Shown one piece after another: positions 17,877 to 25,648 of a stretch of DNA of 49,723 bases. Position numbers and translations under genes: made by a program. The notes under the pieces were generated by a model. It was not told the origin of the DNA. It worked only from the letters and a program-made list of their open reading frames with translations, and ran no database searches. The stretch spans positions 1-49,723 of the forward strand of contig DFGI01000032.1 in the NCBI GenBank assembly GCA_002371705.1. The letters are read 5' to 3'. Each line of letters starts with the position of its first letter. Positions within the stretch are counted from its first letter, which is position 1. Source of the stretch: Bacteroidales bacterium UBA3754 (lineage in GTDB: Bacteria; Bacteroidota; Bacteroidia; Bacteroidales; UBA1715).

Positions 17877-17908
17877 GGAAGGGAAATTATATTACAAACC
17901 TTCCTCTT
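17877..17908 (+). terminator. Weak terminator-like hairpin after the symporter gene
   Basis: GGAAGG (17877-17882) can pair with CCTTCC (17899-17904), leaving a 16-nt loop, and is followed by TCTTTT. The stem is short and the loop long, so this is only a possible terminator for the plus-strand operon. Confidence 0.35.
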
Positions 17909-17995
17909 TTATTACCATTACAATACAGCCATTTCTTACGTCGTGAACTTCATACGGCATAATTTGCGACATATATTTCCGTAGGAAAAGGACGG

Positions 17996-18031
17996 GAATA
18001 AAAATATGGCTGCCACAACGTGACAGCCATA
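17996..18031 (-). terminator. Rho-independent terminator for the truncated porin copy
   Basis: TATGGCTG (18005-18012) pairs perfectly with CAGCCATA (18024-18031). A further 3-bp inner stem closes a tight loop. Read on the minus strand, the stem is followed by a T-rich tract (TTTTTAT). It sits just beyond the stop of the truncated minus-strand copy, so it is a leftover 3' end of a once complete gene. Confidence 0.75.
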
Positions 18032-18052
18032 CATTTCAATTATTAAACTTTC

Positions 18053-18422
18053 TTAGAAACTATATTTCAGCATCATTTGCAGGCGATGGTTGGTAATCCA
18101 GTGGAGATTGTTCTCTGCCATACCGTTTTCTGCTTGTACGTATGAATGAGTAGTTTTTTTACCATCACTTTCTACAACCTTCAGTTTCAATAATTCACCA
18201 TATTGTACAGATGTAATGTGCCACTCAAGCGACAATGCAAGTTTTCCCCAGTTGCGAACAACGCCAGGAGCCAAACGCCACATAGAATTGATGTTTGCGT
18301 ATGTGTTTTTCGACAGATAATTATTTGCTATGTTCGCATATTCGTTTCCTTCGGCATCGGTGTAGTCAACCAATAAAGCATCGGCAGTACCGAGATTCTT
18401 GGCATAGCCGGCAAACAAGATT
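18053..18422 (-). pseudogene. Truncated second copy of the porin-like gene (3' end only)
   Basis: This stretch encodes the last part of the outer-membrane protein whose full copy lies at 20629-22296. Seventy-six residues before, and 24 residues after, one variable segment are identical between the copies. Nucleotide differences there fall at silent positions. The segment in between differs completely: 24-26 residues here (with L-K-V-V-E-S-D-G) against 15-17 in the full gene. Homology stops abruptly at 18422, so only the C-terminal beta-strands, the stop and a terminator remain. There is no promoter or signal peptide, so it should not yield an outer-membrane protein. It could be a relic of a tandem duplication, or a donor cassette for recombination (inference). 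Confidence 0.8.
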
Positions 18423-18482
18423 GTCACAATGAGGTAGCAAAATATATAATATCCAAAGTGTATTCAACAAATAATATTTTTA

Positions 18483-18490
18483 TACTTTTG
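18483..18490 (+). promoter_or_regulatory. Putative -7 box for the AT-rich secreted-protein gene
   Basis: TACTTTTG fits TAnnTTTG and lies 16 nt before the TTG start at 18507, which implies a very short leader. No -33 match was found. Confidence 0.35.
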
Positions 18491-18506
18491 GAAAACTTTT
18501 GTCATT

Positions 18507-20594
18507 TTGGTCCATAGATTTTGTTTCATATTTTTTCTATTCTGTTCTGTTGTCATTGAAGTGTGTGGACAATGGAAAATTTCCACACATGGAACTAATG
18601 TTCCTTTAAGGAAATTAGTTCAAACTTGTTTTATTTGGGATTTGAAATATAAACACTCTAAAGATAGTATTTTAGGCAAAGATTTCTTTGTTACAGAGAA
18701 ACTATATTTCAATAAAACAGGTGAACTTGTTGCCGGGGTTGAATATGCAAAATATGAAGGATGGCATGCGGGAAAACAGTTTTTGACAATAAGAAAATTC
18801 GATTCTCGCGGACACATAATGGGGTATAAATTGTACGAAAAGGATGAAGATGACTTGTGTTCGCTTTTTTGGCGTTTAGATTCTGCTGTTGTTTACGAAT
18901 ATGGAGAAAACTTAAATCTATGTAAAGGTATAAAAAACATAAAGTATGGCGGTTGTATTTTATATGAAAGAACCTATGATAATACTGGTACAATAATAGA
19001 TGATTATGGAACTTGGAAAAATAGAAGGTCAAATTTTGTAGATAGAGGAAGACATCCTTTTGCATATAAAAGAATTTATAATGATACGTCTTTTGTTATT
19101 CAAACCTGTACAACAGGGAAGGAATGGGGAGGAATATTGAGTCGCAAAAAAATAACAATAGAGAAAAGTCAGTTTAATCACCCAATTGGGGAAATACCGT
19201 TTAGAGAGCCCATTCCCCCACTTGATTTAATTTGTATTGATGACTATACACCTAGTCGCATTGGTCGAATTTCGTGCATAGAAACAAAAGAACTGTACTA
19301 TAATAAGAAAGGGGCTGTTGATAGTTCAATGCGTGTTTATCATGAATTTTATAAAAATGGTCTTGCAGAAAATCATTATTCCTGGGTTGGCCCCAATAGT
19401 AGTAAAACAGAAAAAGGACGGGAACGGTCTGAAATTACAACAATAACAAAAAAGGGAAGAGAATATTTGTTAGACATGGATGTAAGAAATAAAGATTATT
19501 CATTAAGGAAAACAAGGCATCGTAAGGACATTGTATATTCAAAGGTATCTAATAATAGTACAGTAGCGACTTATAGAGAATTTGGCACCGGTAATCAAGA
19601 TAAGAAACTTCGTGTAATGGTCGATGTGGAGAATGCTACCACAATCATGAAAAATGATACGTTGAAAAAAAAGTTTGAAAACTATCTTCATTTAAAAGAA
19701 CGAGACGGTTTGCAATATGAATTTGGATGTCGTCCCAACCAGTTTCTATGGATTTATTGTATCGTCTATGATACATTAGGTTTCAACAAAAAGACGGAAG
19801 TTTTTAAATATAAGGATGATAAAATCAATAAAATTTATAGCAAAGAAAAATGCAGTTTTGACTCTACTTATATTGAAAATGAATTTATTCAAATGGATTC
19901 TTATATTGATTCAATAAATGTAGTTAATAATGAAACAATAAAACGACATTTCAAGTTGTCTTCAGACAGTCTTTGGTATTTAACAGGATATATTAAATAT
20001 AAATGGTTTGAAAAAAGTGTACATACATTGTACTGTAATTATAAATATTGGAGTAACGGAATACCCCAAACAATAGAGATTTGCGAATATGATGCCGACT
20101 TGACGAAGGGCGGAAACCCTCGAGAGAGGAAATACTATTATAATATTGAATTCAGGCTTGATAAAAACAATTCGTATTATTTATACAACATAAAAGGACG
20201 ATTAGTAGATACACTCCATAATGCAGTTTTCTGTATTGAGAAAGAGCATGCGATGTCTTTTGATTATACTTGCCAATGGACAAATTATTATGATTATCCT
20301 ATATCAATAAAACGCAACTGCTATCCAAATTTCGTGGATGGCAAAATAGAGATAATAGTTGACAATAAATTGAACAGAAACGTTTCCTTGGCAGAATTAA
20401 ACTATGCCCTAAATATGGCTGTTAATGATGATGATGAACATGTGCGGTGGGAAAATCTGCCCAAACCTATGCACAAAAACATATTTGGACTCTATCAAAA
20501 AGGAACATATTCTTCATTCAAGGAAAATGGAGAACCACAAAGCTGGATAAGAAAATATGAAGCGGATGGCTTTAATTCTTTGAAGAATTGGTAA
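18507..20594 (+). CDS. Unrecognised secreted protein, AT-rich, likely acquired
   Basis: I do not recognise this 695-residue protein. The start is TTG at 18507; no in-frame ATG precedes the hydrophobic stretch. Residues 1-21 (F-C-F-I-F-F-L-F-C-S-V, ending V-C-G-Q) look like a signal peptide. The rest is rich in Lys, Tyr, Asn and Asp, with loosely repeated short units such as Y-x-N-K-x-G-x-L/A and K-x-Y. These vaguely recall MORN-like or YD-like repeats, but not enough to assign a family. There are no other membrane helices and no T9SS domain. Base composition is visibly more AT-rich than that of both neighbours, with heavy AAA, AAT and ATA codon use. It lies between the truncated and full copies of the porin gene, on the opposite strand, and converges on the full copy with a 34-nt gap. 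Recent acquisition is plausible. Confidence 0.7.
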   Translation: MVHRFCFIFFLFCSVVIEVCGQWKISTHGTNVPLRKLVQTCFIWDLKYKHSKDSILGKDFFVTEKLYFNKTGELVAGVEYAKYEGWHAGKQFLTIRKFDSRGHIMGYKLYEKDEDDLCSLFWRLDSAVVYEYGENLNLCKGIKNIKYGGCILYERTYDNTGTIIDDYGTWKNRRSNFVDRGRHPFAYKRIYNDTSFVIQTCTTGKEWGGILSRKKITIEKSQFNHPIGEIPFREPIPPLDLICIDDYTPSRIGRISCIETKELYYNKKGAVDSSMRVYHEFYKNGLAENHYSWVGPNSSKTEKGRERSEITTITKKGREYLLDMDVRNKDYSLRKTRHRKDIVYSKVSNNSTVATYREFGTGNQDKKLRVMVDVENATTIMKNDTLKKKFENYLHLKERDGLQYEFGCRPNQFLWIYCIVYDTLGFNKKTEVFKYKDDKINKIYSKEKCSFDSTYIENEFIQMDSYIDSINVVNNETIKRHFKLSSDSLWYLTGYIKYKWFEKSVHTLYCNYKYWSNGIPQTIEICEYDADLTKGGNPRERKYYYNIEFRLDKNNSYYLYNIKGRLVDTLHNAVFCIEKEHAMSFDYTCQWTNYYDYPISIKRNCYPNFVDGKIEIIVDNKLNRNVSLAELNYALNMAVNDDDEHVRWENLPKPMHKNIFGLYQKGTYSSFKENGEPQSWIRKYEADGFNSLKNW

Positions 20595-20628
20595 TAACGG
20601 GGAATAGCGAAATATCAATCGTTACCTT

Positions 20629-20971
20629 TTAGAAACTATATTTCAGCATCATTTGCAAACGATGGTTGGTAATCCAGTGGAGATTGTTCTCTGCCATACC
20701 GTTCTTTGCGCTTACAAAAGAATCCTTTCCTTGTTTTACAAATTCGCCGTATTGTACCGAGGTAATGTGCCATTCAAGCGACAACGCAAGTTTTCCCCAG
20801 TTGCGGACAACGCCAGGAGCCAAACGCCACATAGAATTGATGTTTGCGTATGTGTTTTTAGACAGATAATTGTTTGCTATGTTTGCATATTCGTTTCCTT
20901 CGGCATCGGTGTAGTCAACCAATAAAGCATCGGCAGTGCCGAGATTCTTGGCATAGCCGGCAAATAAGATT
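20629..20971 (-). repeat. Direct repeat, copy B (3' end of the full porin gene)
   Basis: This segment is in the same orientation as 18053-18422 and nearly identical to it, apart from scattered silent changes and one replaced block that accounts for the 27-nt length difference. The two copies flank the AT-rich gene. They could support homologous recombination that deletes that gene or swaps the variable loop. Confidence 0.85.
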
Positions 20972-22296
20972 CCTTGCCATTTTTTACCGTACATCATACT
21001 CACCCACGACGAAGAATAGCGCACTGGCGTGTATTCCCAATGACCGTCTTCGCCAAGTCCGTTTGATTTAACAGTAACGCCATAACCGCCGTTCAAGTTC
21101 ATGTGTTCGCCCGCTTGAGCAAGAATACTCTTTGCACGGAATTGGAACTTGTCGCCTTTATACTGCATATACACAAACGGTGAAACTGTCGTGATTCTAT
21201 CGTCAACCAATGCGGTATATTTCACTGTATCACCATTTTGCAACATTGATGCTTCTCCCTTGTAACGGGGCTTTATGCTCAACAAATCCACACCGACACG
21301 GGCAAGCAGACCATTGTCGCCTTTAAAGTTCACACCAAAGTAGAATTCTGGTATGTTGCTGTATTTTATGTAATTAGCCGAAGCACCTTCGGGACCGCCC
21401 GACGTGTATTGCATTTGCCAGATAGCCGAAGCCGTCAGCGAAACTTTTCCCGGAGCATAGTCAAACGTGATTTGCGGCGTTCTGCTGAACGGTGCGAACG
21501 GCACACCGATTTCAAGATTGGTGCTGTGAACCATGTCGGCAGCCATAGGGTGCCACGCCTGACCAACTTTCAATGAATATTTATTTTTATTTTCCGATTG
21601 CCAATTCAATGTAGTATATGCTTGACGCAGACGGAATTGTGCCGTTCCCGTAACACCTGTCAAACCACTATAAAAATCAGCTTCGATTTTTGCACCTACA
21701 TTTACTTTTCCAATTTTATATTCGTTTACGTCTAACCCAAGACGCGACGTAATGGCACTCCATTTCATTGTAGGATGTGCGTTGATGTCGGTTCCGTCGG
21801 CTTGCACGGATTCATCAAGCGGAACGTAATAATACAACTCGTCGGTTCCCGCCTTGCTTTCGCGGGTGTCGAAGGTAAAATAATTACGAACAAAACCGTA
21901 CCATTTCAATTGTGCTACTGGTGCTGGTACTGTAGGTGTGCATGAGGATGTCTCTTCTTTGACTTTATCTGTAACAACACGCGTCACATAGTTTTTGGGT
22001 TCTTTTAGACGAATATTGAACTCTCTTTGTTTTCCAATTTTTATAATGTTAGTTTCTCCTAGATTTTCAATTTGTAAATTCCGATTGTTTATATCCGATA
22101 CGCCATTTGTTACTATTTTCCAAGAGCCATCCATCTCTGTGTATGTTTCCATTTCGGAATCTAAAACACGAACAGCTGCACCTATTACAGGTTGACCATT
22201 GAAATCTGTTACTTTTCCGTATAAAGTATCTTGTGCCAATGCACAATTTACTACTAAAATACCAAGAATCGAAGCAAGTAAATATTTTCCTTTCAT
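20629..22296 (-). CDS. Outer-membrane porin-like beta-barrel with N-terminal carboxypeptidase-regulatory-like domain
   Basis: This 555-residue protein has a signal peptide (1-21, ending A-L-A-Q). A CarboxypepD_reg-like Ig domain follows at about 22-90 (L-Y-G-K-V-T-D-F-N-G-Q-P-V-I-G-A-A-V). From about residue 125 it shows alternating aromatic/polar strands typical of an outer-membrane barrel, ending L-K-Y-S-F with the C-terminal Phe recognised by the BAM complex. The barrel resembles DcaP-like or other porin-like proteins of Bacteroidota; no TonB plug is apparent. The next gene upstream on the same strand is a DASS dicarboxylate transporter, so the barrel may pass organic acids across the outer membrane (inference). 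A strong terminator separates the two genes, so each may have its own promoter. The 3' end is duplicated at 18053-18422. Confidence 0.78.
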   Translation of the reverse strand: MKGKYLLASILGILVVNCALAQDTLYGKVTDFNGQPVIGAAVRVLDSEMETYTEMDGSWKIVTNGVSDINNRNLQIENLGETNIIKIGKQREFNIRLKEPKNYVTRVVTDKVKEETSSCTPTVPAPVAQLKWYGFVRNYFTFDTRESKAGTDELYYYVPLDESVQADGTDINAHPTMKWSAITSRLGLDVNEYKIGKVNVGAKIEADFYSGLTGVTGTAQFRLRQAYTTLNWQSENKNKYSLKVGQAWHPMAADMVHSTNLEIGVPFAPFSRTPQITFDYAPGKVSLTASAIWQMQYTSGGPEGASANYIKYSNIPEFYFGVNFKGDNGLLARVGVDLLSIKPRYKGEASMLQNGDTVKYTALVDDRITTVSPFVYMQYKGDKFQFRAKSILAQAGEHMNLNGGYGVTVKSNGLGEDGHWEYTPVRYSSSWVSMMYGKKWQGILFAGYAKNLGTADALLVDYTDAEGNEYANIANNYLSKNTYANINSMWRLAPGVVRNWGKLALSLEWHITSVQYGEFVKQGKDSFVSAKNGMAENNLHWITNHRLQMMLKYSF

Positions 22297-22308
22297 ATAG
22301 AGAGAAAT

Positions 22309-22337
22309 AAAAAAAGAGGACTTTCGCCCTCTTTTTG
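22309..22337 (-). terminator. Rho-independent terminator after the DASS transporter gene
   Basis: AAAAAGAGG pairs with CCTCTTTTT around the loop containing GCGAAAGT. A-runs and T-runs on both sides make it usable in both directions. It lies between the stop of the DASS gene and the ATG of the porin-like gene. Confidence 0.8.
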
Positions 22338-22348
22338 TTAGTAATTCA

Positions 22349-23821
22349 TTATAATGTTGCTGTTACGGTTTCAGCCACCTGTTGCACGCTTTCGAATGGG
22401 AAAATCGTTGTCAGCCAGAAATAGCCAAGAACGAACGCTATCGCTCCAAGTATAAGACCGATTTTCGCCATATCCTTTGTTTCCACCAAGCCCGTAGATG
22501 ACGCGATTGCGTTTGGCGGTGTGGAAATAGGGAACAACATTGCGATGGACGCACATACTGCGATGAACGAAATCATTGCATGTGTTCCTCCAAGAGCCAC
22601 AAACGAATCGTGGCTTGCGGCAGAAGGGTCGCCCATTGCCTGTGCAACTACAATCAATATTGGAATCAACAAAGCCGCCGTTGCCGAGTTGCTGATGAAG
22701 TTCGACAAGAAATAACATACAACACCTGCGATGATGAACACTGCCACAACACCCATAGTTCCAAATGGGATTGCCTCTATTAGCACCTTAGCAAGACCAG
22801 TTCCCTGCAAGTCGGTACCCAATGCGAAACCGCCGGCAACCAGCCAAAGAACCGTCCAGTTGATTTCCTTTATGTCGTCTTTTGTGAAAATGCCACAGCA
22901 GGTAAGCACCGCAAGTGGAATAAGTGCAACCACATTGGAATTGATTCCTGTAAGTTTTTCGGTTGCCCACAACAAAATTGTGCCGATGAACGTAATCCAA
23001 ACTACGTATGTCTTCCAGTCAGTCTTGCGACCGCTGTCCTTAATATCGAGCACAACCTCTTTCGATTTGAATGGGAACAACAATTGCAGAAGCACCCACG
23101 CAATCAAAATCATTATAATCACAAATGGAATCATTCTTATTGCCCATTCGCCAAAAGTCACTTCGCAACCAGCTTCAGCCAAGAATTTCACAGCTGTGGC
23201 GTTTGGAGGCGTTCCGATAGGTGTTCCGATACCGCCAAGGTTTGCGGCAATAGGAATTGCCAACGAAAGTCCGATTTTTCCTTTATCGTCGCTTGGAAGC
23301 ACCGCAAGCACAGGAGCGAGGAAGGCAAGCATCATAGCAGCCGTAGCCGTGTTGCTCATAAACATTGAGAATACTGCAATCACAATCAAGAAGCCAAGCA
23401 ACACCATACGAGGATTTTTGCCGAACGGTTTCAGCATTATTTTCGCAAGCGTCACGTCAAGTCCGTATTTCGAAGCCATAATTGCCAACACAAATCCGCC
23501 CAAGAAAAGCATAACAACCGGGTCGGCAAAGGCAGACATTATTTTTGTGTAAACCACAAGTTCGCCAGCTTCGGGCGTACATAAAAATCCAATACCTTTA
23601 TTTGAAACCGTCAGCAACGAAAGCACAATCACCAGCACAGAGGTTGTCCAGTTGGGAATTGGTTCGAAAATCCACAGCAACGCAGCCATCACGAACATTG
23701 CGATTACACGTTGCTGAACAACCGTCAATGCCTCAATTCCATAAAAATCAGTGGGAACTGCCCATAAAAAGATTGTGATAACCAATGTCACCAACAAACC
23801 AACGATTTTTTTTGTATCCAT
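22349..23821 (-). CDS. DASS-family (SLC13-type) dicarboxylate:sodium symporter
   Basis: This 490-residue polytopic inner-membrane protein carries both signature repeats of the divalent anion:Na+ symporter family. They are S-N-T-A-T-A-A with G-G-I-G-T-P-I-G-T-P-P-N-A in the first half, and S-N-S-A-T-A-A with I-S-T-P-P-N-A-I in the second. In this family these S-N-T and T-P-P-N motifs bind Na+ and the carboxylates. Length is normal. Likely substrates are C4-dicarboxylates such as succinate, fumarate or malate; sulfate is less likely. ATG lies directly before D-T-K-K-I-V-G. A -7-like box lies at 23890-23897, and a strong terminator follows the gene, so it may be a single-gene unit. Confidence 0.9.
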   Translation of the reverse strand: MDTKKIVGLLVTLVITIFLWAVPTDFYGIEALTVVQQRVIAMFVMAALLWIFEPIPNWTTSVLVIVLSLLTVSNKGIGFLCTPEAGELVVYTKIMSAFADPVVMLFLGGFVLAIMASKYGLDVTLAKIMLKPFGKNPRMVLLGFLIVIAVFSMFMSNTATAAMMLAFLAPVLAVLPSDDKGKIGLSLAIPIAANLGGIGTPIGTPPNATAVKFLAEAGCEVTFGEWAIRMIPFVIIMILIAWVLLQLLFPFKSKEVVLDIKDSGRKTDWKTYVVWITFIGTILLWATEKLTGINSNVVALIPLAVLTCCGIFTKDDIKEINWTVLWLVAGGFALGTDLQGTGLAKVLIEAIPFGTMGVVAVFIIAGVVCYFLSNFISNSATAALLIPILIVVAQAMGDPSAASHDSFVALGGTHAMISFIAVCASIAMLFPISTPPNAIASSTGLVETKDMAKIGLILGAIAFVLGYFWLTTIFPFESVQQVAETVTATL

Positions 23822-23889
23822 ACAATAATTATATTGTTACTATTTTATTCTTGCTTTTGATTTAAAACACTTTTCACTCAAAAGCATCG

Positions 23890-23897
23890 CAAATGTA
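23890..23897 (-). promoter_or_regulatory. Putative -7 box for the DASS transporter gene
   Basis: Minus-strand TACATTTG matches TAnnTTTG about 69 nt upstream of the ATG at 23821. The 154-nt gap to the ModF-like gene holds no other recognisable element. Confidence 0.45.
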
Positions 23898-23975
23898 AGA
23901 AAAAGTAGTTTACGTAATTCACGTATCGCATAGTTTTTTTACGGATTATTTTTAACACGTAATGCACCGATGAAA

Positions 23976-25559
23976 TCAAATCGTAACCATCTTATACATA
24001 GGCGTTTGCCCCGGACAAAGTTCCAACACATGATGTTCGCAACTGAGGCGTTCGCTTGGATCATGGGTGACGTGAATCATCGTAGTCGTCTGCTTTTCGG
24101 CGATAAGTTCCAGTAAATGAAGTATTTTGCTGCGATATTCTTCATCAAGACCGTGACAAGGTTCGTCCAAAATCAAAATCGGCGGACATTTAACTACGGA
24201 ACGCAAAATCAGCATGGCACGTTGCTCGCCGTAACTCAAATCACGGAACAATTCCCGCTCTCGACCAGCAAAACCGCCCAACGCAAGCCATTTGTCGGCT
24301 ATAGCGGTTTCAACACCCGTTGGTGCACCGTACAATCCAATAGAATCGCGGAAACCAGAAATGATAAGGTTTCGCAGATTTGTGCCGCCCACCATTCTGT
24401 ATTCCACGTGCAGACGATAGGACACTATGCCCAACTTCTTTTTTATATCCCAAATGGATTCGCCAGAGCCACGTTTTTGCCCAAACAGACGGACATCGTT
24501 ACAATACACCTGCATATTGTCGCCTGTAATGAGTTCCAAAAACGTTGTTTTTCCCGAACCGTTCGGGCCTCGCACCAACCAATGTTCGCCTTTTTTGAGT
24601 TTCCAATTCAAGTCAATAAGTACATGATTGTCGCCCCAGCCGACGTTCACGTTGTTCATTTCAACCAAAATCTCGTCTTCGGCAGCTTGTTCCTGAAGCA
24701 ACGGTGACGTGGTTGCTATTGTCTGCGCGAGACTCGACGAAAGCTGTTCTTTTTGGGCAGAATGTTCTTTCTTTCTATTTTGTTGTTTTTTTGCAAGTTT
24801 CGTTTCGTATTCATGTTTCGGTCCACAAAAAACAACACGTTTTTCGGCAAATTCCAGCACGTTGGTGATGGAATCGGGAATTTCGTGCCAACGCTCCATG
24901 CACAGAATCACACTTGGACGTTCGGATTGTCCGTTTTGCTGTTCGGCGGCAATAGTCGCAAAGAAATCAAACAGAATTTTTCGGCTGTCAGCGTCAAGTC
25001 CGGCAAACGGGTCGCTCAAAACCAACAATTTCTTTCCCGAAATCAACGCCCGAGCGAGCAATGTCCGACGAATTTCGCCAGTTGACATATATTTGAGTCC
25101 ACGGTCAAGAATACGTTGAATACCACATAGTTGCACAGCCTGATGCGTATCAAGTTCGTTTGCCCACGACGGTAGTTCGTCGCTTTTCTTTAATGGGCCG
25201 AGAACTCCTTCGGCAATGAATCTTCGTCCCGTTCGACCAATATCAACGCCGCCTTCCATATAATCGCTTTCGTCGTTGTTGCGTTCCTCTTCTATCAATT
25301 TTGCCGCCCGTTCCAACGAAACCAGTTCTACAGAATCTCCGAAAACCGACGAGTACGAGCCAGACACCTCAGCCGATGAATTTGCCACAAACGACATTTT
25401 TCCTGCAAGCGCATTCACAAAATCAGCCTTTCCTCCTCCGTTTGGACCAATCACAAGCCAAACTTCGCCAGACTTCATAGTCCACGAAAGATTTGGAACA
25501 ATGGTCTTCTCATTGGATTCGATTCGGCAGTTGTTGATATGTATTAATTGGCAAGACAC
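23976..25559 (-). CDS. modF: ModF-like double ABC ATPase
   Basis: This 527-residue cytoplasmic protein has two ABC ATPase halves and no membrane segments. Half 2 closely follows E. coli ModF: G-P-N-G-S-G-K-T-T near 331-339, then L-F-G-Q-K-R-G-S-G-E-S-I-W-D-I-K-K, a signature L-S-Y-G-E-Q, and Walker B L-I-L-D-E-P. Half 1 is degenerate. Its Walker A reads G-P-N-G-G-G-K44-A45, without the Ser/Thr that binds Mg2+, and its Walker B region reads V-L-S-D-P instead of L-D-E-P. ModF/PhrA proteins have been linked to molybdenum metabolism, but no modABC genes are seen here. Only half 2 is likely to hydrolyse ATP normally. Upstream lies argS, separated by 89 nt that can form a hairpin. Confidence 0.82.
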   Translation of the reverse strand: MSCQLIHINNCRIESNEKTIVPNLSWTMKSGEVWLVIGPNGGGKADFVNALAGKMSFVANSSAEVSGSYSSVFGDSVELVSLERAAKLIEEERNNDESDYMEGGVDIGRTGRRFIAEGVLGPLKKSDELPSWANELDTHQAVQLCGIQRILDRGLKYMSTGEIRRTLLARALISGKKLLVLSDPFAGLDADSRKILFDFFATIAAEQQNGQSERPSVILCMERWHEIPDSITNVLEFAEKRVVFCGPKHEYETKLAKKQQNRKKEHSAQKEQLSSSLAQTIATTSPLLQEQAAEDEILVEMNNVNVGWGDNHVLIDLNWKLKKGEHWLVRGPNGSGKTTFLELITGDNMQVYCNDVRLFGQKRGSGESIWDIKKKLGIVSYRLHVEYRMVGGTNLRNLIISGFRDSIGLYGAPTGVETAIADKWLALGGFAGRERELFRDLSYGEQRAMLILRSVVKCPPILILDEPCHGLDEEYRSKILHLLELIAEKQTTTMIHVTHDPSERLSCEHHVLELCPGQTPMYKMVTI

Positions 25560-25596
25560 GATTTTGAGTTATGGATTTTAAATTATGGATTATTGC

Positions 25597-25630
25597 TATG
25601 GTTTATAGGTTAATCAACTCATAAACCATA
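25597..25630 (-). terminator. AT-rich inverted repeat between argS and the ModF-like gene
   Basis: TATGGTTTAT (25597-25606) pairs perfectly with ATAAACCATA (25621-25630) around a 14-nt loop. Neither side has a clear U-tract, so it may be a weak terminator or just a hairpin. Variants of ACTCATAACCAT recur nearby, suggesting local duplication. Confidence 0.3.
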
Positions 25631-25648
25631 AAAATAACTCATAACCAT

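Noticed and set aside
18423..20628. Insertion sequence or integrase-mediated element around the AT-rich gene
   Set aside because: No transposase, integrase, terminal inverted repeats or short target duplication is visible; only the long direct repeat of the porin 3' end.
22731..23552. 273-codon open frame antisense to the DASS transporter
   Set aside because: Shadow of the real gene: the sense strand has both family signatures and the antisense product looks like low-complexity sequence.
25561..25648. CRISPR-like or iteron-like repeats between argS and the ModF-like gene
   Set aside because: The repeated ACTCATAACCAT-type strings are few, short and unevenly spaced; a hairpin explains most of them.
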